Of a stretch of 64,000 nucleotides of DNA, positions 44,032 to 53,221 are shown in pieces (within the stretch, counting starts at the first letter, position 1; every line of letters begins with the position of its first letter). This DNA is from Knoellia sp. p5-6-4 (lineage in GTDB: Bacteria; Actinomycetota; Actinomycetes; Actinomycetales; Dermatophilaceae): positions 1 through 64,000 of the forward strand of contig NZ_JARGZF010000003.1 of assembly GCF_029222705.1 (NCBI RefSeq), in the 5' to 3' direction. Position numbers and translations under genes: made by a program. Under the pieces are notes generated by a model, which was given only the letters and a program-made list of their open reading frames with translations, had not been told where the DNA came from and ran no database searches.

Positions 44032-44066
44032 TAGTCATTTCGGGCCATGCCGCGGGTAGTCATTTC
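44032..44066. repeat. Direct repeat TAGTCATTTC
   Basis: Two exact copies, at 44032 and 44057 (25-base period), just upstream of the small membrane protein gene. Spacing and position suggest a regulator site. Confidence 0.4.
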
Positions 44067-44151
44067 AAAAAGTGGATGGACATCTGGCACACCTGTCACA
44101 CAAGGATCTTCACGCCACGACCCAGGCGGGTCACGGCAGCGGCCGCACGGT

Positions 44152-44772
44152 CTACTCGGTCAGAGCCGGTCGGCTCCCGCTCTGCTGGGCGGCCAGCGCG
44201 AGCCCCGCCAGCCACCCCGGCGCCCTCCCGTTGGGCGGCGGCGCGATGCCTGCCACGTCGTGGTCGGTGCGGGCCAGCAGCCACGAGATGAGCGAGTTCG
44301 AGTTCCACATGTCCCCGGCCCCGAGCTCGTCCCGCCCCCAGGTGAGGGCCGGCACCTCGGGCACGAGGTCGAGCACCCGCGTGGCGCGCGAGGTGTCGCC
44401 GCTGAGCAGCACCGGACTGGCCACCGCCTCGTCGGCATCGGGGATCACCCCGCCGCGCCACCGCCGCACCTCGTAGCGGAACAGCGCCGACCTCCCCAGC
44501 AGCGGCAGCCCGACCGGACCGACCCGCACGACACCGCGCTCCGGAGCATCACCGCTCCACACCGGGGCCATCTCGACCACGTAGCGCTCGCCGCGGAGGA
44601 GCACCTCCAGCGCCGAGTGGTAGAGGTCGTTGACCGTCCGGTGGCCGTAGCGTGCGGCGATGACCTCGTAGACCCGGCCGTTCCACCGCACCACGTGGCC
44701 TCCCGCGCCGAGCGGCAGCCAGTAGAGCAGCACACCTGCTCGCCGGTCCGCTCCGCTCGCCCCGCCCGTCAT
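44152..44772 (-). CDS. Conserved actinobacterial hypothetical protein
   Basis: 206 residues, soluble. Distinctive parts are VVRWNGRVYEVIAARYGHRT, RSALFRYEVRRWRGGVIPDA and WGRDELGAGDMWNSNSLISW. I have the impression of a conserved actinobacterial family with no known role, possibly a lipid- or envelope-related hydrolase-like protein; that is uncertain. ATG 44772 is chosen because AGGAGG lies 8 bases upstream; a longer in-frame start at 44841 is less likely. Confidence 0.7.
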   Translation of the reverse strand: MTGGASGADRRAGVLLYWLPLGAGGHVVRWNGRVYEVIAARYGHRTVNDLYHSALEVLLRGERYVVEMAPVWSGDAPERGVVRVGPVGLPLLGRSALFRYEVRRWRGGVIPDADEAVASPVLLSGDTSRATRVLDLVPEVPALTWGRDELGAGDMWNSNSLISWLLARTDHDVAGIAPPPNGRAPGWLAGLALAAQQSGSRPALTE

Positions 44773-44946
44773 CTGCACCACCTCCTGGACCGACCTCACC
44801 GCCCAGTCGACGCCGGGCCGGTGCCGATCCCCAGAGGCCAACGGCCCGCGCCGGGGACCTAGGGCCCTCGACGCCGTCGCCGCGGGGCGTCACGATGAAG
44901 GAGCCGTTCCGGGTGGGCCCCGGATCGGGCGACAGGGAGGTCAGCG

Positions 44947-45843
44947 ATGGAAGGCAACGTTCGTGGCATCGTCGTCGGGTACGACGGGTCGCCCGGCGCG
45001 GAGGTCGCCCTCATGTGGGCGGCCGCCTCGGCGAAGCGGCAGGGACGCCCGCTCACCGTGCTCCACTCCGGTGAGCCGGCCGCGTTCCCGGTCGAGCCGG
45101 CATACAGCGCGGAGCGCCTCGCCGAGGAGCTCGCCGACGAGTCCCAGGGCATCCTCAGGGCCGGCGTCGAGCGGGTCACCACGGTCCTCGACCCCTCCGA
45201 CGTGAGCGCTGTCTCCGCCCAGCAGAGCCCGGCGGCCGCCCTGGTGGAGGCCTCCGAGAAGGCCGACTTCGTCGTCACCGGGTGCCGGGGGAGGGGCCGG
45301 CTCGCGGCGGGCCTGCTCGGCTCGGTGTCGTATGCCGTGACCGCCCACGCCCGCTGCCCGGCGGTCGTCGTGCGCGGCGAGGCGCCCGCCCACCCCGACG
45401 CCGAGCACAAGGTGCTCGTCGGCGTCGACGACTCCCTGCCCTCGCAGCGGGCGCTGGACGCGGCGGCCGACATCGCGGCGAGGGCCGGTGCCAGGCTCCA
45501 CGTCGTGCGGGTGGGCCACCTCCTCTCGCCTGAGGGGTGGGCCTACGCCGAGTCGGAGAAGGGCGGCACCAGTCACTCCCGCTCCGTCACGGAAGAGGCG
45601 CAGCAGACGCTGGACAACGCCCGCGCGCGGCTCACGGCCAACCACCCCGACCTGTCCGTCGAGACCGAGGTGCTCTACGGCGACCCCGGCGAGGTGATGA
45701 GCGGCCTCGGGGCCACGGCAGGCCTGATCGTCGTGGGCAGCCGGGGGCGGGGCGGGTTCGCCGGGCTGCTGCTGGGCTCGGTGAGCCACAAGGTCATCCA
45801 CGAGGCGGAGTGCCCCGTGATGGTGGTGCGCGCCGAGCAGTGA
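44947..45843 (+). CDS. Universal stress protein, two Usp domains
   Basis: 298 residues. Domain 1 starts GIVVGYDGSPGAEVALMWAA and ends with VVTGCRGRGRLAAGLLGSVS; domain 2 starts KVLVGVDDSLPSQRALDAAA and ends with VVGSRGRGGFAGLLLGSVSH. Both keep the G-2x-G-9x-G(S/T) nucleotide loop. Such proteins bind ATP and help in hypoxia or starvation in actinobacteria. GGGAGG precedes ATG 44947. Confidence 0.92.
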   Translation: MEGNVRGIVVGYDGSPGAEVALMWAAASAKRQGRPLTVLHSGEPAAFPVEPAYSAERLAEELADESQGILRAGVERVTTVLDPSDVSAVSAQQSPAAALVEASEKADFVVTGCRGRGRLAAGLLGSVSYAVTAHARCPAVVVRGEAPAHPDAEHKVLVGVDDSLPSQRALDAAADIAARAGARLHVVRVGHLLSPEGWAYAESEKGGTSHSRSVTEEAQQTLDNARARLTANHPDLSVETEVLYGDPGEVMSGLGATAGLIVVGSRGRGGFAGLLLGSVSHKVIHEAECPVMVVRAEQ

Positions 45844-45908
45844 GCCGAGCAGTGGGCTGACGCCCCGGCCTGCCCGGCACGGCGCCATCAGGCAGCGCCC
45901 TCAGGCGG

Positions 45909-45945
45909 TGCTCAGGTCCAGGGCGCCCTGCTCAGGTCCAGGGCG
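45909..45945. repeat. Tandem 17-base repeat at a stop codon
   Basis: TGCTCAGGTCCAGGGCG occurs at 45909 and 45929 with a 20-base period. The second copy contains the stop codon of the 100-residue gene that ends at 45932, so a duplication has touched its 3' end without changing its stop. Confidence 0.5.
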
Positions 45946-46234
45946 GGGCCGGCCACGAGGCCGAGGCCCCGCGCGGGACGTGGTGGTGCGGGCTGCTCCA
46001 CGAGGCCCTGCGCTGGCTCAGCTGCGTCGAGACCGCGCGCTCGCGGGCCAGCAGCGGGGCGACCTCGGGGTTGACCACCATCATCCCGTGGCGGCGCACC
46101 ATGAACGGGACCCTCCGCAGCTCGTCCTCGACCTGCGCCAGCGCCGCGACCAGCTCACGCACACCCAGGTCGGCGAGGTCGTGGTCGGCTCCCACGGCAA
46201 CGGCGTGCTCGCTCCTCGTGCTCTGCAGCGTCAT
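45932..46234 (-). CDS. Hypothetical protein
   Basis: 100 residues, helical, with LVAALAQVEDELRRVPFMVR and MMVVNPEVAPLLARERAV. It has no membrane segment and no known motif. GGGAGGAAG precedes ATG 46234. It stands alone between the Usp gene and VKOR. Confidence 0.6.
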   Translation of the reverse strand: MTLQSTRSEHAVAVGADHDLADLGVRELVAALAQVEDELRRVPFMVRRHGMMVVNPEVAPLLARERAVSTQLSQRRASWSSPHHHVPRGASASWPAPPWT

Positions 46235-46337
46235 GGCTTCCTCCCAGCGCATGCCCGTCAACAGGGGGCTGCCTCTCACTCTAGGAGCGCGACCACCGGA
46301 CGCAACCGGGGCGGAGCCTGCTTTCCCCCGCGACCGG

Positions 46338-46961
46338 CTACAGCGTCAGGCCGAGCACCATCATCAGGGTGAGCAGCGCCGCCAGGCCCGCCCAGGCGAC
46401 CACGTCGGCGTTCGCCTCCACCATGGTGGCGACCCCCCGACCGAGGCGGCCACGACCCAGGGCACCTTCGCCCGCCGCCACCCGCGTGACCCCGACTCCG
46501 GCCACGATGATGTTGACGGCGCAGCCGACGCAGAACAGGCAGAGCACCCCGATCGAGAGGGCGGACTGCTCGAGGTACCAGACGACGAACGCCGTCATGA
46601 AGAGGGTCACGCCGAAGACCGTCGCGAGGTGGCTGCGCGAGAGCCGGCTGCCCAGGACCCCCGCCAGGCCGGTCGTCGCGACGACGCCGAACACGGCCAG
46701 GGCGATGAGCGAGTTCGGCACGCCCAGCGCCGAGGACTGCCAGTGCGAGAACACGCTGCTGCACGACAGCACGGCGTTGATCTCGCACACCGACGACGCC
46801 GACGGGTCGGCCGCCCAGGCGATGCGCTCCACGGTCTGCCACCCCGCGGTGAAGAGCCCGAGCGCACCCCCGACCAGCATCAGCGCGTACCACGGCCGCA
46901 GGCTCGTGGGCGGGGCAGCGGCCGCCCCGGTGGCGGCCGGGCGCGGAAGGGTGGTCGTCAT
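46338..46961 (-). CDS. Vitamin K epoxide reductase-family protein
   Basis: 207 residues with four to five hydrophobic segments. The loop cysteines lie in SVCEINAVLSCSSVF and the active CxxC in VLCLFCVGCAVN, as in bacterial VKORs that reoxidise DsbA-like proteins and use quinones. The last segment (WAGLAALLTLMMVLGLTL) is typical too. It would drive disulfide formation outside the membrane. The start at ATG 46961 fits the family length. Confidence 0.9.
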   Translation of the reverse strand: MTTTLPRPAATGAAAAPPTSLRPWYALMLVGGALGLFTAGWQTVERIAWAADPSASSVCEINAVLSCSSVFSHWQSSALGVPNSLIALAVFGVVATTGLAGVLGSRLSRSHLATVFGVTLFMTAFVVWYLEQSALSIGVLCLFCVGCAVNIIVAGVGVTRVAAGEGALGRGRLGRGVATMVEANADVVAWAGLAALLTLMMVLGLTL

Positions 46962-47126
46962 CGGTGGCCTCCGGGCACAGGTCGGCTTCGGCAGCCCGAC
47001 GCTAGCCAGCCGGACCTCCTGGCCAGCAGGGCCGAAAGCCCCGATTCGTCCGTTGTGAGAGTTTGCTCGCCGGCCGGGAGAGCAGCCCCCACGGGCAGGC
47101 GGCGCGGGGCGGAACGGGCCCGACGG

Positions 47127-47132
47127 CATACT
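47127..47132 (+). promoter_or_regulatory. -10 element of a leaderless promoter
   Basis: CATACT lies 6 bases before GTG 47139 of the MFS gene. It overlaps a copy of the octamer CGGCATAC. Confidence 0.4.
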
Positions 47133-47138
47133 GTCGTG

Positions 47139-48401
47139 GTGCCCATCTCCGGCGTCGCCACGCCCGCCGACCACGCGCTCCAGCGCCGCACCGTCAGCAC
47201 CCTCGTCGGTTCGCAGATGCTCGGCGGCGTCGGGGTCTCGAGCGGCATCGCGGTCGGCTCCCTCCTCGCCGAGGAGATCCTCGGCTCGCCCGACCTGGCC
47301 GGGCTCGGCGGCACCTTCCAGGTGCTGGGCAGCGCCCTGATCGCGGTGCCGATGGCCCGGATCATGGCCCGCCGCGGCCGCCGCCCGGGCCTGGACTTCG
47401 GCTACCTGCTCGGCATCGCCGGCGCCGTGGCCCTCGTCGCCGCCGGCCTCATCGGGTCCTTCCCTCTGCTGCTCGCCGGCAGCGTGCTCTTCGGCGGCGC
47501 GACCGCCGCCAACAACCAGGCCCGGTATGCCGCGGCCGACCTCGCCGAGGAGCGCCACCGTGGGCGAGACCTCTCGATCGTCGTGTGGGCGACCACCATC
47601 GGGGCCGTGCTCGGGCCCAACCTCGTCGGCATCGCCGGCCGCGTGGCGCGAGGCCTCGGCCTGCCGTCCCTCACCGGCCCGTTCCTGTTCTCGCTGACCG
47701 GGTTCGCGCTCGCGGCCCTGCTCCTCACCCTGCGCCTGCGACCCGACCCCCTGCTCCACGCCCGCGCCCGCGCCGAGGCGGCCGCCGTCGAGCCGCTGGA
47801 GCACCACGGCTCCGTGCTCCGGGGCTTCCGCGTCGCGGCCGGCATCCCGGCCGCCCTGCTCGGCATGCTCACCGTCGGGCTCGGGCACGCGGTCATGGTC
47901 AGCGTCATGGTGATGACGCCCCTGCACATGCACCACGGCGGGGCCGAGCTGCGGGTCATCGGCTTCGTGATCAGCATCCACGTGCTGGGCATGTTCGCCT
48001 TCTCGCCGCTGGTCGGCTTCGCCGTCGACCGCTTCGGCGCCCGGCCGATGGTGCTGGCCGGTTCCGCGGTGCTGGTGGCCTCGGCGCTGCTGGCCGCCCA
48101 GGCCCCGACCGGCTGGTCGCTCGGCCTCACCGTGGCCCTCTTCCTGCTGGGGCTCGGCTGGTCGTTCACGCTGGTCAGCGGCTCGACGCTCATCGCCGGC
48201 TCGGTGCCGGTCGCGGAGCGGGCCGGGGTGCAGGGCGCCTCCGACCTGGCCATGGGCCTGGCGGCCGGCGGTGGCGGCGCGCTGGCCGGGCTGGTCGTCG
48301 GTCGGCTCGGCTACGAAGTGCTCGGCATGGGAGCGGCGGTGCTGGCTGCCGTGATCGCCGTCGCGGCCCTCGTGGTGCGCCGCCCGACCACAACCGCCTG
48401 A
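47139..48401 (+). CDS. MFS transporter
   Basis: 420 residues with about 12 hydrophobic segments. The cytoplasmic loop MARIMARRGRRPGLDFGYLL is a variant of MFS motif A, with a second in FAVDRFGARPMVLAGS. No resistance or substrate signature is clear; drug or metabolite efflux is likely. GTG 47139 (or 47136) has a -10-like CATACT 6 bases upstream, so it is probably leaderless. It is divergent from VKOR. Confidence 0.88.
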   Translation: MPISGVATPADHALQRRTVSTLVGSQMLGGVGVSSGIAVGSLLAEEILGSPDLAGLGGTFQVLGSALIAVPMARIMARRGRRPGLDFGYLLGIAGAVALVAAGLIGSFPLLLAGSVLFGGATAANNQARYAAADLAEERHRGRDLSIVVWATTIGAVLGPNLVGIAGRVARGLGLPSLTGPFLFSLTGFALAALLLTLRLRPDPLLHARARAEAAAVEPLEHHGSVLRGFRVAAGIPAALLGMLTVGLGHAVMVSVMVMTPLHMHHGGAELRVIGFVISIHVLGMFAFSPLVGFAVDRFGARPMVLAGSAVLVASALLAAQAPTGWSLGLTVALFLLGLGWSFTLVSGSTLIAGSVPVAERAGVQGASDLAMGLAAGGGGALAGLVVGRLGYEVLGMGAAVLAAVIAVAALVVRRPTTTA

Positions 48402-48444
48402 GCCCCGCCGGTCTGTCACCGCGGTCGCCGGCGGTGCCGTTCGT

Positions 48445-48450
48445 TAGCCT
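48445..48450 (+). promoter_or_regulatory. -10 element of a leaderless promoter
   Basis: TAGCCT lies exactly 6 bases before GTG 48457 of the helicase-nuclease gene. Confidence 0.5.
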
Positions 48451-48456
48451 GCTCGG

Positions 48457-51400
48457 GTGATTCGGCGACGCCCCAGACCTGCAGTCCCGCCCCCCGACGA
48501 CGCAGCCCCGCAGCCGCGCCGGGAGAGCCGCGAGCCGGCAGGCGTGGGGGCTGAGGCGACCGCTGCGGCGGCGTCGCCCGCGTCGCCCTCGCCCTCCTCG
48601 GAGGCCGCCGACCCCGCCCCGGCCGACCCCCGGGCCGAACGCGTCGCCGCCGCCGTGCAGGTCTGGCAGCGGCACCTCGTCGACCTCGGCGGCCGCAATA
48701 CGCTGCTGTGGTACCGCGACCTGCCCAGCGGGACCCTCGACCTGACGACCGCCCACCCCGGTGGGGTCGCGATGCTGCTCGCCGGGCGCCCGACCCGGCT
48801 GTCCGACCTCGTGCGTGAGCCCGCAGCCCTCGACGAGGCCCGCCGTCGCGCCCGCACGATCCGGGCCAAGACCCTCGAGCTCGCCGAGGAGCGGGGCATC
48901 GCCGCCGGGTTCATCGCCATCGGGATGGCCACGTGGACGGTCCGCGGCGCCTCCCGTCCGCCCGCGGCGCCGGTGCTGCTGCGCTCGTGCGTGCTCAAGC
49001 CGACCGGCGCGGCCCAGGAGGACTTCAGCATCGACCTCGGCAACGAGGTGGAGCTCAACCCCGTGCTCGAGCACTACCTGCGCTCCGAGCAGGGCCTCGA
49101 CATCGACACCGCGGCGCTGGAGGAGATGGCCAGCGCGGGCAACGGCTTCGACCCCTACCCCGTGTATGCCGCGCTCACGAGCCTGTGCGGGCAGGTGCCC
49201 GACTTCTCCGTGGCGCCGCGGCTCGTGCTCGGCACCTTCTCCTACGCGAAGCTGCCGATGGTGGCCGACCTCGCGGCGCAGGGGGCCGAGCTCGCCAACC
49301 ACGACGTGGTCGCGGCGCTGGCCGGTGACCCCGGCGCGCTGAAGGCGGTGCGCTCGACCGTCCCCGAGACCGCCGCCGACGCCGACCCCTCGCGCGAGCA
49401 TCTCATCCTCGACGCCGACTCCACCCAGCAGGCCGCCATCGACGCCGTGCGCAGCGGCGCCCACCTCGTCATCAAGGGCCCGCCGGGCACCGGCAAGTCG
49501 CAGACCATCGCCAACCTCATCGCCTCTCTGGCCGGTGAGGGCAAGCGCGTGCTCTTCGTCGCCGAGAAGCGGGCCGCCATCGACGCCGTGCTCTCGCGCC
49601 TCGAGCGGGTCGGCCTCGCCGACCTCGTGCTCGACGCCTACGACGGGGCGAGCAACAGGCGCCGGCTGGCCCAGGAGTTCGGGGCCGCCCTCGAGCGGGG
49701 CACGGCCGCTGCCGAGCCCGACACCTCCGCGGTCGAGAAGGCCCTGGTCGAGCGCCGGGCACGGCTCGTGGAGCACGCCAAGGCCCTGCACGATGTGCGC
49801 CAGCCCTGGGGCGTCAGCGCCCACCAGGTGCAGGACGCCATCGCCACCCTGTCGGCGCGCCGCCACTCACCGACCTCCCGCGTCCGCATCCGCGGCGAAC
49901 AGCTCACCGGCCTCAGCCGCGAGCGGGTGGACGAGCTGGCCCGCGAGCTCACCGAGGCGGCCTCGCTCGGCGCCTGGTCGACCGACGACGGCACCGACCC
50001 CTGGTATGCCGCCCGGATCACCACGGCCGAGGACGCGGTGCGCGCGCAGGACATCACCGGCCGGCTCAGCCAGAGCGGCCTGCAGGACGTGCAGAAGACC
50101 ATCGACGAGGTCTTCGCCGAGGTGACGCTGCCGGAGGCGCGGCGGGTCGCCGACTGGGGCGACGTGCTCGACACGGTGGGCCGGGTGCGCGACACCCTCG
50201 AGGTCTTCCGGCCCGAGGTCTTCGACCTGCCGCTCGGCGACCTCGTCGCGGCCACCGGCACCTCGGAGTACCGCGAGCAGAACGGCGTGGCCCTGGGCTG
50301 GTACGCCCGGTGGCGGCTGCGCCGGCAGGCCCGCGGCCTGCTGCGACCGGGCACGCCGCCCGCCGACCTGCACGCCGCCCTCGTCGACGCCCAGCACCAG
50401 CGCCAGGCCTGGCACCAGATGGCCGGCGCCGGCGGGCGCCCCGAGATCCCGGTCGACCTCGACGGGGCCCGCACGGCATACGACTCCCTGGCCGGCGACC
50501 TGCGCTGGCTGGGGGAGCGGCTCGCGCCCACGGCCGAGGGCGGCGACCTGCTCGGCACCGACATGGACGCGCTGCAGCAGCGGATGGCGGCGCTCGCGGC
50601 CCGACCCGAGCGCCTCGCCGTGCTCCCACGCGTGCTCGGCACGGTCGATGCGCTGCGCGCGGCGGGCATGGGTGCCCTCGTCGACGACCTCGCCCGCCGC
50701 AAGGTCGACGTCGACGACGTGGCCTCCGAGCTCGAGTTCGTCTGGTGGGCCTCGCTCGCCGAGCACCTCACCGTGCAGGACCCCGCCTACGGCGCCCACG
50801 ACGGCGACCACCTGCGCCGCGTCGCCCGTGAGTACGTCGCCGCCGACCACGCCCACCTCAAGGGCAGCGCCGAGCGGGTCCGTGCCGCGGCCGGGCGACG
50901 GCTGCGCGAGGTGCTGGCCGACCACCCCGAGCAGGAGGCGCTGGTGCGCGCAGAGGCGGGCAAGGCGCGGCGCCACCGACCGCTGCGCGAGCTGCTGCCG
51001 CGTGCCGGGCACACCCTCACGGCGATCAAGCCGGCCTGGGCGATGAGCCCCCTGGTCGTCGCGTCCGTCCTGCCGCCCGGCCGCTGGTTCGACGTCGTCA
51101 TCTTCGACGAGGCCTCGCAGGTGCCGCCCGCCCAGGCGATCTCGGCGATCTCGCGTGCCCACCAGGTGGTCGTGGCGGGCGACGAGCGCCAGCTGCCGCC
51201 CACTTCGTTCTTCACCGCGGCGGTCGACGACGAGGGTGCTGCCGAGACCGAGGCGCTCACCGAGGGCTTCGAGTCGGTGCTCGACGTGCTCGCCGCCGCG
51301 CTGCCGACCCGGCGGCTGTCCTGGCACTACCGCTCCCTCGACGAGCGCCTCATCGCCTTCGCCAACCGCCACGTGTACGACGGCGGCCTGGTCACCTTCC

Positions 51401-52710
51401 CGGGCACGGGCAGCGACCCGGTCGTGCGGCTCGAGGCCGTCGAGGGGGCCGGCGTGGTGCAGCCCGGCGAGGAGGCCATCGAGTCCACCGAGGCCGAGGT
51501 CGCCCGGGTCGTCGACCTGGTGCTCGAGCACGCCCGCACCCGGCCGCACGAGTCGCTCGGCGTCATCGCGCTCGGCATCAAGCACGCCGGCCGGATCGAC
51601 GAGGCGCTGCGCCGGGCGCTCGTCGACGCCGACGGGGTCGGCGACTTCTTCGACGAGGACCGCCCCGAGCGCTTCTTCGTCAAGAACCTCGAGCGGGTGC
51701 AGGGCGACGAGCGCGACGCCGTCCTCCTCTCCATCGGCTACGGCAAGACCCCGCACGGCCGGGTGCTCCACCGGTTCGGGCCGCTCAACCTCGAGGGCGG
51801 CGAGCGCCGTCTCAACGTCGCCATCACCCGCGCCCGCCGGCGGATGACCGTGGTGTCGTCGCTGCTGGCGAGTGACCTCGACCCCACCCGCCTGAAGGCG
51901 CGCGGGGCCACCATGCTCCGCGACTTCCTCGCGTATGCCGAGTCGCAGGGCGCCGTGCTCCCCGCCCCGTCCGAGGGCCCGGGCGAGGTCGCCGCGAGTG
52001 CCGCACCGGCGGTGCCTGTCCCGACCACGACGGAGCCGGTGCGGGCCGAGTTCGCCCGCCGCCTGCGCGAGGCCGGCCTCGTGGTGCACGAGGCCTACGG
52101 CGGCTCGGCACAGCCGATCGACCTCGCCGTCGAGGACCCCCGCCGGCCGGGCCACGTGCTCGTCGCGGTGGAGTCCGACGGACCCGCGTATGCCGCGATG
52201 CGCAGCACGCGCGACCGTGACCGCCTGCGGGTCGAGCAGCTCGGCCGGCTCGGCTGGGAGCACGTGCGCGTCTGGAGCACCGACCTGTTCCGCGACCCTG
52301 CCCGTGATGTGGCCCGGGTGGTGGCGCTGACCCAGCGGGCCTCGGAGAAGGCGCGCCCCGGCAGGCGTGACGAGCGGGAGACTGGGGTCGTGCCAGAGAA
52401 CGAGCAGCAGGAGCAGCCGGTGCCGTCGCGGGCCGACGAGCAGGCACCCGACACCGTCGAGCCGGCCGGTGCTGCCGACCCCGCCGGGCCGGACGAGGCC
52501 CAGGCCGAGACCCTGTTCCCGGCTCCCGAGCAGGCGCCTGCGCTGGCCGAGGAGGACGGGCGGAAGCGCCGCGTGCTGCGGCGAAAGCCGAAGCGGGCCC
52601 CGGAGCAGACCAAGGACGACACCGACGCCGGCTGGGGCGAGCTCTTCGACGAGAGCGCCCACGACCGGTGGCTGCAGGAGCAGCGCCCGCCGCACTGGGG
52701 CAGGGACTGA
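48457..52710 (+). CDS. DUF4011-SF1 helicase with Vsr-like nuclease end
   Basis: 1417 residues. After an Ala/Pro-rich tail, residues 70-120 match DUF4011 (WQRHLVDLGGRNTLLWYRDL). The helicase has motif I GPPGTGKSQTIANL, motif II VIFDEASQVPP, motif III GDERQLPPTSFF and motif IV-like LSWHYRSLDERLIAF. Residues about 1190-1290 resemble a Vsr/MTES_1575-type endonuclease (QPIDLAVEDPRRPGHVLVAV). The acidic C-terminal tail is long. Such fusions are widespread in actinobacteria, with roles in DNA repair or defence not settled. Confidence 0.88.
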   Translation: MIRRRPRPAVPPPDDAAPQPRRESREPAGVGAEATAAAASPASPSPSSEAADPAPADPRAERVAAAVQVWQRHLVDLGGRNTLLWYRDLPSGTLDLTTAHPGGVAMLLAGRPTRLSDLVREPAALDEARRRARTIRAKTLELAEERGIAAGFIAIGMATWTVRGASRPPAAPVLLRSCVLKPTGAAQEDFSIDLGNEVELNPVLEHYLRSEQGLDIDTAALEEMASAGNGFDPYPVYAALTSLCGQVPDFSVAPRLVLGTFSYAKLPMVADLAAQGAELANHDVVAALAGDPGALKAVRSTVPETAADADPSREHLILDADSTQQAAIDAVRSGAHLVIKGPPGTGKSQTIANLIASLAGEGKRVLFVAEKRAAIDAVLSRLERVGLADLVLDAYDGASNRRRLAQEFGAALERGTAAAEPDTSAVEKALVERRARLVEHAKALHDVRQPWGVSAHQVQDAIATLSARRHSPTSRVRIRGEQLTGLSRERVDELARELTEAASLGAWSTDDGTDPWYAARITTAEDAVRAQDITGRLSQSGLQDVQKTIDEVFAEVTLPEARRVADWGDVLDTVGRVRDTLEVFRPEVFDLPLGDLVAATGTSEYREQNGVALGWYARWRLRRQARGLLRPGTPPADLHAALVDAQHQRQAWHQMAGAGGRPEIPVDLDGARTAYDSLAGDLRWLGERLAPTAEGGDLLGTDMDALQQRMAALAARPERLAVLPRVLGTVDALRAAGMGALVDDLARRKVDVDDVASELEFVWWASLAEHLTVQDPAYGAHDGDHLRRVAREYVAADHAHLKGSAERVRAAAGRRLREVLADHPEQEALVRAEAGKARRHRPLRELLPRAGHTLTAIKPAWAMSPLVVASVLPPGRWFDVVIFDEASQVPPAQAISAISRAHQVVVAGDERQLPPTSFFTAAVDDEGAAETEALTEGFESVLDVLAAALPTRRLSWHYRSLDERLIAFANRHVYDGGLVTFPGTGSDPVVRLEAVEGAGVVQPGEEAIESTEAEVARVVDLVLEHARTRPHESLGVIALGIKHAGRIDEALRRALVDADGVGDFFDEDRPERFFVKNLERVQGDERDAVLLSIGYGKTPHGRVLHRFGPLNLEGGERRLNVAITRARRRMTVVSSLLASDLDPTRLKARGATMLRDFLAYAESQGAVLPAPSEGPGEVAASAAPAVPVPTTTEPVRAEFARRLREAGLVVHEAYGGSAQPIDLAVEDPRRPGHVLVAVESDGPAYAAMRSTRDRDRLRVEQLGRLGWEHVRVWSTDLFRDPARDVARVVALTQRASEKARPGRRDERETGVVPENEQQEQPVPSRADEQAPDTVEPAGAADPAGPDEAQAETLFPAPEQAPALAEEDGRKRRVLRRKPKRAPEQTKDDTDAGWGELFDESAHDRWLQEQRPPHWGRD

Positions 52711-52733
52711 GGAACGACTGACTCCCCGGGCCT

Positions 52734-52781
52734 CACGTGCAGAAGGCGCCGACCCCGCGGGGTCGGCGCCTCCTGCACGTG
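52734..52781. terminator. Strong bidirectional hairpin terminator
   Basis: A 48-base inverted repeat (outer arm CACGTGCAG, then AGGCGCCGACCCC facing GGGGTCGGCGCCT) with one internal mismatch and a 2-base centre. It sits between the convergent helicase and mscL genes. Confidence 0.85.
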
Positions 52782-52790
52782 GTGGTCGGA

Positions 52791-53162
52791 CTACATGGTG
52801 CCGGTGGGGCGTCCGGCCAGCAGGTCGCGGATCTCCCTGAGCAGCTGGACGTCCTCCGGGGGAGCGGCGTCCTCCTCCTGCCTCACGAAGCGCTCACGGG
52901 CAGCCTCGTAGGGCTTGACCACGAAGAAGTACACGACCGCGGCAATGATGATGAACGACACGAGTGCGGTCAGGAAGACGCCGACGGGGACGCCCCCCGG
53001 CCGATAGTTGTCGAAGTCCGGCTGGCCGCCGACCTTGCCCAGCAAGCTCATGAGCATGGCAGTGAACGCGGTCACGACCGTGGCGAACGCCGCGCCCATG
53101 ACGAACGCGACGGCCAGCTCGACGAGATTGCCGCGCATGACGAAGTCCCTGAAGCCCTTCAC
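52791..53162 (-). CDS. mscL: Large-conductance mechanosensitive channel
   Basis: 123 residues. The N-terminal helix KGFRDFVMRGNLVELAVAFV and first membrane segment match MscL, the second membrane segment is LVSFIIIAAVVYFFVV, and the C-terminal helix is EDVQLLREIRDLLAG. It is a homopentameric emergency valve for osmotic downshock. GTG 53162 gives the usual N-terminus. Confidence 0.95.
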   Translation of the reverse strand: MKGFRDFVMRGNLVELAVAFVMGAAFATVVTAFTAMLMSLLGKVGGQPDFDNYRPGGVPVGVFLTALVSFIIIAAVVYFFVVKPYEAARERFVRQEEDAAPPEDVQLLREIRDLLAGRPTGTM

Positions 53163-53221
53163 GAACTGCCCCGCCTTTCGGTTTCGGACGTACCCGTGGT
53201 TCACGGACGTTCCGGTGACCC

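Noticed and set aside
49867-52695. A 942-residue open frame antisense to the helicase gene
   Set aside because: Mirror of a high-GC gene; no motifs, and the plus strand has complete SF1 helicase motifs.
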